A stretch of 64,000 nt of DNA from Limnoglobus roseus (GTDB lineage Bacteria > Planctomycetota > Planctomycetia > Gemmatales > Gemmataceae). The DNA is taken from contig NZ_CP042425.1 in assembly GCF_008254045.1 (NCBI RefSeq), positions 6,200,001 to 6,264,000 of the forward strand, given 5' to 3'. The position numbers were made by a program, and so were the translations under genes. The notes below the pieces were generated by a model, which was given only the letters and a program-made list of their open reading frames with translations, was not told the origin of the DNA and made no database searches. Position 1 is the first letter of the stretch; the number at the start of each line of letters is the position of its first letter. Below, piece by piece: positions 60,007 to 64,000 of this stretch.

Positions 60007-60582
60007 ATGACGCTCCTGGCTTCGCCTCCCGCCCAGTCGTTGTTCGAGGATTACCGGCCGTTAGCCCTCAAGCTCGCGCGGCGCTACCGGGCCAAGGTTC
60101 CGACCTGGGTCGAGTTTGACGACCTCCATCAGGAGTGCAAGATCGCCTTGCTCCGGGCGGCGGCCCACTTCAACCCGGACCGCGGACACGCCTTCCCGTC
60201 CTATGCGGTGGTCGTCATCGGTCGGGCGGCCCGCGCGTTCGTCCGCCGCGAGTACAACCAAGGGTTCAGCGGGTTGGGCAAAGTGGCACCGGCCGCCGAC
60301 CCGCAGGTGCGATTCCGCCGGTACGACGCGCTGTCCCTGGCCGATATCATCCCGGACGGCGGGGGGCCGCCTGCGGTATGGAAGCAAGAACGCTGGGATT
60401 ACGTCCTCAAGTGCCTGACGAGCCGAGAGCGGCAGGTGGTCGAACTCCGGCTGTTCCGCGGTTCCTCGAACCGGGAGATCGGCGCGTCCCTCGGCATCGG
60501 CACGTCCCGCGTCCACTCCCTGTGGCAATCTGCCATCCGCCGAATCAAGGACTCCGTCCACGACATCTTCGACCGCCACTGA
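60007..60582 (+). CDS. Sigma-70-family RNA polymerase sigma factor (small, regions 2 and 4)
   Basis: 191 residues. Region 2: L-A-R-R-Y-R-A-K-V-P-T-W-V-E-F-D-D-L-H-Q-E-C-K-I-A-L, then F-N-P-D-R-G-H-A-F-P-S-Y-A. Region 4: L-T-S-R-E-R-Q-V-V-E-L-R-L-F-R-G-S-S-N-R-E-I-G-A-S-L-G-I (helix-turn-helix). Region 3 is absent. No anti-sigma factor is adjacent, so its control is unknown. The 227 bp upstream (59780-60006) contain a small inverted repeat, TGACA-GCGT-TGTCA (59789-59802), after a T-run, and no gene. Confidence 0.88.
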   Translation: MTLLASPPAQSLFEDYRPLALKLARRYRAKVPTWVEFDDLHQECKIALLRAAAHFNPDRGHAFPSYAVVVIGRAARAFVRREYNQGFSGLGKVAPAADPQVRFRRYDALSLADIIPDGGGPPAVWKQERWDYVLKCLTSRERQVVELRLFRGSSNREIGASLGIGTSRVHSLWQSAIRRIKDSVHDIFDRH

Positions 60583-60654
60583 CTTCGACGGAAGGTTCTC
60601 GCTCACGGCCGGGCGAGCTTTCGGAGGTACGATGTTTCTGGGTGGTGGCCTCGA

Positions 60655-60948
60655 TCAGCGAGTTGAGCCGTAGCCGGTGGCCGGCTTGCCCTCGTGGCCG
60701 GCGCCGGTGGCGACGAGAGCAAGCCGGCTGCAAAAGCCGCTGGACGACCGCGAACTTCTGGGCGGCCCGCTTTTGTCGATGAGGTTGAGCCGGGAACCGC
60801 TACGGCACGAACGGGAGCGAGGGGAGGGACTGCCGCTTGAGGGCCGGTTCGTATCGTGGGGCTTCTTGAGGGTGACGAGGTGCCCCGCGTCCTCGAAGTA
60901 CCCGTCCCGGCGGGCCGTCGCGCCGAGGACGGCGGCGGCGGCCTTCAT
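60655..60948 (-). CDS. Possible small protein downstream of the ABC-2 permease
   Basis: 97 residues, ATG at 60948, only 11 bp after the permease stop. The first ~35 residues look protein-like (M-K-A-A-A-A-V-L-G-A-T-A-R-R-D-G-Y-F-E-D), but the rest is a Ser/Arg/Pro-rich low-complexity run as expected of a shadow frame. No good ribosome site. Uncertain whether it is a gene. Confidence 0.25.
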   Translation of the reverse strand: MKAAAAVLGATARRDGYFEDAGHLVTLKKPHDTNRPSSGSPSPRSRSCRSGSRLNLIDKSGPPRSSRSSSGFCSRLALVATGAGHEGKPATGYGSTR

Positions 60949-60959
60949 GGCCACTCGGC

Positions 60960-61706
60960 TTAGACTTGAATCCGGGAAAACGCCCGCGCCCCGAGTGCCA
61001 GGAAGAGGGCGGCCACCGCGACGAGGACCGCGAGATCGGTCGCCACGCCGAAGTGCGACTGGCCGATGAGCGCGGCCCGCAGACCGTCCACCCCGTACGA
61101 GAGCGGGTCGAGTCGCGTAACGACCGTGAGCGCCGCCGGCAGGTTTGACAGGGGGTAGAGCGCGCCCGAGAGGAAGAAGATCGGCATCACCAGGAAGTTC
61201 ATCACCAACTGGAACCCCTGCATGTCGCGGAGCGCCGACCCGATGATGGTGCCCAGCGCCGCGAACACGACGGCGATCAGGGCCATGAACAGGAAGCCCA
61301 GCAGAACCCCGCCCCAGTCGTGCGGGCGGAACCCGGCGATTAGGCAGACGGTCAAGACGAGCGTGCCCTGAATCAGCGCGGTCGTCGCCCCGCCGAGGGT
61401 GCGGCCGGCCATGATCTGGATCCGCGGCACCGGCGCGACGAGCGTCTCTTTCAGGAATCCGAACTGCCGGTCCCACAACAGGCCGACGCCCGAGAAGATC
61501 GACGAGAACAGGATCGTCATCCCGACGACACCGGGTGAGACGAACTGGATGTAGTCGCCTTGGCCGGCCTTCTCGAAGACCGGGCCGAGGCCGAACCCGA
61601 GGGCGAGCAGGTACATCAGCGGCTGGCCGAGAGAGGCGACGACTTGGGCGCGCGACCGCAGGTACCGCTTCAACTCCCGCAACCACAGGGCGAACACGAC
61701 CGCCAT
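60960..61706 (-). CDS. ABC-2 type transporter permease
   Basis: 248 residues, six membrane segments. DrrB/NodJ-like: V-V-F-A-L-W-L-R-E-L-K-R-Y-L-R-S-R, F-V-S-P-G-V-V-G-M-T-I-L-F-S-S-I-F-S-G, P-L-S-N-L-P, D-P-L-S-Y-G-V-D-G-L-R. Start abuts the ATPase stop (TGAATG), so the pair is translationally coupled. Likely exports a lipid, drug or polysaccharide; substrate unknown. Confidence 0.9.
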   Translation of the reverse strand: MAVVFALWLRELKRYLRSRAQVVASLGQPLMYLLALGFGLGPVFEKAGQGDYIQFVSPGVVGMTILFSSIFSGVGLLWDRQFGFLKETLVAPVPRIQIMAGRTLGGATTALIQGTLVLTVCLIAGFRPHDWGGVLLGFLFMALIAVVFAALGTIIGSALRDMQGFQLVMNFLVMPIFFLSGALYPLSNLPAALTVVTRLDPLSYGVDGLRAALIGQSHFGVATDLAVLVAVAALFLALGARAFSRIQV

Positions 61707-62534
61707 TCACCGCCTCCACATCCGGGCCACCTGCCGCATCTGGTCGGCCGCGTTCGCGGACTCGTCGCGGATCGACGTGCCGGTCAGGGCGAGGAACGCC
61801 GCCTCCAGCGCGTCCGTGTTGGTCTGCTGCTTCAACTCGGCCGGGGTTCCCTGGGCGACGATCCGGCCGTGGTCGATGACCGCGATCCGGTGGGCGACCC
61901 GCTCCGCCTCGTCCATGTAGTGGGTGGTCAGGAAGACTGTGACGCCCTCCGCATCGTTCAGCCGCCGGACGTGGGTCCAGAGTTGATTGCGGCTCTGCGG
62001 ATCAAGGCCCAGGGTCGGCTCGTCGAGGAACAGGATCTTCGGCGTGTGCAGGAAACTCCGCGCGATCTCCAGCCGCCGCTTCATGCCCCCGGAGAACGTC
62101 TTCACCCGCGTGTCCTTCCGGTCCCAGAGTTCGAACAGGGTGAGCAGCGACTGGGTCCGCGCGGCACGGGCCTTCCGAGGGACGTGGTAGAGGACGCCGT
62201 GCAGGTCCATGTTCTCGTAGGCGGTCAACTCCTGATCGAGACTGGGGTCCTGGAACACGATGCCGAACCGCCGGCGGGCCTCCAGCGGCCGGCCCGCCGG
62301 GTCGAGGCCGTCGATGGCGATCGCCCCGCTCGTCGGGCGGAGGAGCGTGGTCAGCATCTGGATGGTCGTCGTCTTGCCGGCCCCGTTCGGCCCGAGGAAC
62401 GCGAAGATCTCGCCGGCGCGAACGTCGAACGAGACGCCGTCGACGGCCCGGACATCGCCGAACGTCTTGACCAGATTCTCGACGTGGATCACCGCCGCTC
62501 CTCCGAAGGCGTCCGGCGTGCCCGGCGAGGGCAC
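61707..62534 (-). CDS. ABC transporter ATPase (DrrA/NodI type)
   Basis: 275 residues (an internal GTG at 62492, before I-H-V-E-N-L-V-K-T-F, may be the true start). Walker A G-P-N-G-A-G-K-T-T-T, signature F-S-G-G-M-K-R-R-L-E-I, Walker B I-L-F-L-D-E-P-T-L-G-L-D-P, H-loop L-T-T-H-Y-M-D-E-A-E. C-terminal ~60 residues as in daunorubicin-type exporters. Drives the permease immediately downstream. Confidence 0.92.
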   Translation of the reverse strand: MPSPGTPDAFGGAAVIHVENLVKTFGDVRAVDGVSFDVRAGEIFAFLGPNGAGKTTTIQMLTTLLRPTSGAIAIDGLDPAGRPLEARRRFGIVFQDPSLDQELTAYENMDLHGVLYHVPRKARAARTQSLLTLFELWDRKDTRVKTFSGGMKRRLEIARSFLHTPKILFLDEPTLGLDPQSRNQLWTHVRRLNDAEGVTVFLTTHYMDEAERVAHRIAVIDHGRIVAQGTPAELKQQTNTDALEAAFLALTGTSIRDESANAADQMRQVARMWRR

Positions 62535-62555
62535 GGCCGCGTCTCGGACGGCGAA

Positions 62556-63245
62556 CTACTCGACCTTCCCACAATCGCTGATGGTGACCTTGGCCGACGT
62601 CTTCCCGTTCGGCGAGCCGACGGCTTCAATCTTCTTGATCACGTCGTACCCCTTCACGACCTGTCCGAACACGACGTGCTTGCCGTCGAGGTGGGGCGTC
62701 GCGGCGGTGCAGAGGAAGAACTGCGAGCCGTTCGTGTTCGGCCCGGCGTTCGCCATCGACAGGGTCCCGGGGCCGAAGTGTTTGCCCGCCTTGCCGGCGA
62801 AGGTTTCGTCGTCGAACCGCCCGCCGTAGATCGACTCACCGCCCCGGCCGTCGCCGCGGGTGAAGTCGCCCCCCTGGCACATGAAGTCCGGGATCACGCG
62901 GTGGAACGACGAGCCTTTGAAGGCGAGCGGCGTCCCCACCTTGCTCTTGGTGCCGACGCACAACTGCAGGAAGTTCTCGGCGGTCTTGGGGCAAGTGTCG
63001 GCGAACAACTCCATCTCGATCCGCCCCGCCGGCTTGTCGCCGATCGTGATGTCGAAGAACACGGTCGGATTCTTCGGGTTCACGGCGTGGAAGGGTTTGT
63101 AATCGTTAGCCATGGATATCCCTCGCTCGGGTGCTGTGGGTTGACCGCCTTCATTGTCCGGCCTGTTCGCGGAGCACGCGGGCAGGGCGGCAAGGCCGGC
63201 CAACAGGACGATTCCACGCAGGAGGATCACGGGCCTGTAACGCAT
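62556..63245 (-). CDS. Cyclophilin-type peptidyl-prolyl isomerase, predicted lipoprotein
   Basis: 229 residues from the ATG at 63245 (M-R-Y-R-P-V-I-L-L-R-G). The signal peptide ends in lipobox L-A-A-L-P-A-C-S, so it should be anchored outside the membrane. Cyclophilin domain: F-H-R-V-I-P-D-F-M-C-Q-G-G-D-F-T (active-site Arg and Gln), G-P-N-T-N-G-S-Q-F-F-L-C, and L-D-G-K-H-V-V-F-G. The Trp for cyclosporin binding is replaced by His in that last motif, as in many bacterial forms. Speeds proline isomerisation of exported proteins. Confidence 0.92.
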   Translation of the reverse strand: MRYRPVILLRGIVLLAGLAALPACSANRPDNEGGQPTAPERGISMANDYKPFHAVNPKNPTVFFDITIGDKPAGRIEMELFADTCPKTAENFLQLCVGTKSKVGTPLAFKGSSFHRVIPDFMCQGGDFTRGDGRGGESIYGGRFDDETFAGKAGKHFGPGTLSMANAGPNTNGSQFFLCTAATPHLDGKHVVFGQVVKGYDVIKKIEAVGSPNGKTSAKVTISDCGKVE

Positions 63246-63607
63246 GACGGTCTCCATGAGAAGAATCAGATCAGGAGATTATCGGTCCGCAAGAGGGGAT
63301 GGCAAGGAAACCGCAATCGAGAGGGCCTTGAGAAAGGCCATTCCTGCGCCATCGGGCCAAGAGAAAAAGTCTCGCAACGATACGCCCGACTGTTTAGCCC
63401 AAAGGCCTGCCGCCATGAATGCCCCGCTTTCGTCTGGCCACGCTCGCACGCCGGTCGCGACAACCGAGGATGCCGGGGACTTCGGGTGTCGTGTGTTCAC
63501 CGTGGGTCATTTCTCGACCCAGGAAGTAGTCCGACAGCATCCTTGCAGGTCGTGGAGCCGGCCGGCCCCAGGTTGCGAAGAGTGCCACGCGGGCCCGTGG
63601 CCAGTTG
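63246..63607. other. Intergenic stretch with no supported gene
   Basis: Overlapping short frames only, none with a motif or ribosome site. Presumably contains the cyclophilin promoter and the end of the efflux transcript. No clear terminator with a T-tract seen. Confidence 0.5.
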
Positions 63608-64000
63608 TCACGACACCCCGGCCAGGGTCGGGGCCGCTTCGAGCGGTATTGGCGAATCGTGGGCAACCACCTCTTGCTCTGGAGGGAGGGATTTCGTCTT
63701 CCGGCCGCCGAGCCACCGGACCACGTAGAAGAAAACCGGCGTCAGGACGATGCCGAACAGGGTCACGCCGATCATGCCGGCGAACACGGCCGTGCCGAGG
63801 GTCCTGCGCATCTCCGCCCCGGCCCCCTTGGCGACCACCAGCGGCACGACGCCGAGGATGAACGCCAGCGACGTCATGACGATGGGCCGCAGGCGGGCGA
63901 CGGCCGCTTCGACGGCCGCGGCGTAAATGCTCGCCCCCTCCTGTTGGCGGTCGCGGGCGAACTCGACGATCAGGATCGCGTTCTTCGCCGCCAGGCCGAC
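63608..64000 (-). CDS. RND-type efflux pump permease, C-terminal fragment
   Basis: The last ~130 residues of an AcrB/MexB-like HAE1 transporter; the rest lies beyond the right edge. It reads V-G-L-A-A-K-N-A-I-L-I-V-E-F-A-R at the edge, then R-L-R-P-I-V-M-T-S-L-A-F-I-L-G-V-V-P-L-V and A-G-A-E-M-R-R-T-L-G, ending with the final membrane helix P-V-F-F-Y-V-V. These are the conserved transmembrane 10-12 signatures. Proton-driven export of drugs or metabolites, normally with a membrane-fusion partner and an outer-membrane channel. Confidence 0.93.
   Translation of the reverse strand, partial: VGLAAKNAILIVEFARDRQQEGASIYAAAVEAAVARLRPIVMTSLAFILGVVPLVVAKGAGAEMRRTLGTAVFAGMIGVTLFGIVLTPVFFYVVRWLGGRKTKSLPPEQEVVAHDSPIPLEAAPTLAGVS

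Noticed and set aside
61560..63728. A 722-residue rightward frame over the ABC and cyclophilin genes
   Set aside because: Shadow of three well-supported leftward genes; no family pattern.
1..64000. Search by eye for CRISPR arrays, rRNA, riboswitches and toxin-antitoxin or defence cassettes
   Set aside because: No regularly spaced repeats, no rRNA-like or riboswitch-like conserved core, and no recognisable defence or toxin-antitoxin pair was found.

Overview
The window looks like chromosome from a high-GC planctomycete of the Gemmata type. The support is the combination of a DUF1549/DUF1553 - DUF1501 - WD40 operon with an R-R-x-F-L export signal, two DUF1559 prepilin-like proteins ending in the H-X9-DG signature, TIGR03067-like secreted proteins, several Ser/Thr kinases with the planctomycete 'L-T-x-[FY]-Q-A' N-terminal region, and an OB-fold (tRNA_anti-like) membrane protein. 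This is inference from protein families; no rRNA is present to confirm it.

Layout. 1-5964 is a decaying mobile island: a frameshifted DnaB-type helicase running off the left edge, a complete IS3-family element, a small secreted coiled-coil protein with a good terminator, a TIGR03067-like lipoprotein gene cut by an IS5-family element, a 3'-truncated tyrosine recombinase, and the 5' half of a tRNA-Arg(TCT) gene marking the island edge. 5976-13232 is housekeeping: thpR, a PfkB sugar/nucleoside kinase, gltX, two hot-dog enzymes, small proteins and rtcB. 13491-24025 holds a 1279-residue kinase-ATPase, secreted small proteins, an ECF sigma remnant, a peroxiredoxin, a PQQ propeller protein coupled to an exported methyltransferase-like protein, two damaged SDR genes and an AraC regulator. 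24720-28733 is the DUF1549-DUF1501-WD40 operon.

28939-37183 is the most unusual segment. Two Ser/Thr kinases, each with one transmembrane helix and a C-terminal PstS-like phosphate-binding domain, flank a STAS-domain protein and a GspE/GspF (pseudopilus motor) pair. The simplest reading is a pair of receptor kinases that sense phosphate, or another oxyanion, outside the membrane and signal inside. I name no described system for it.

37189-50595 is a surface-glycan locus: a GT2-DUF2304-TMTC-like operon read leftward, then Wzm/Wzt-type ABC export genes, two FdtA/QdtA-type cupins, a GNAT acetyltransferase and a DegT aminotransferase (the logic of a 3-acetamido-3,6-dideoxyhexose pathway), and four more glycosyltransferases including a GT2-GT4 fusion. 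50628-58986 holds envelope proteins (OB-fold, zinc-ribbon, DUF1559 and TPR). It is followed by a LuxR-type regulator whose receiver has Glu where the phospho-Asp should be, and by a small sigma factor. The right end has an ABC-2 exporter, a cyclophilin lipoprotein and the C-terminus of an RND efflux pump.

At least two genes (dnaB and one SDR) are broken by single-base frameshifts. These could be real decay or assembly error, and read-level checking would decide.
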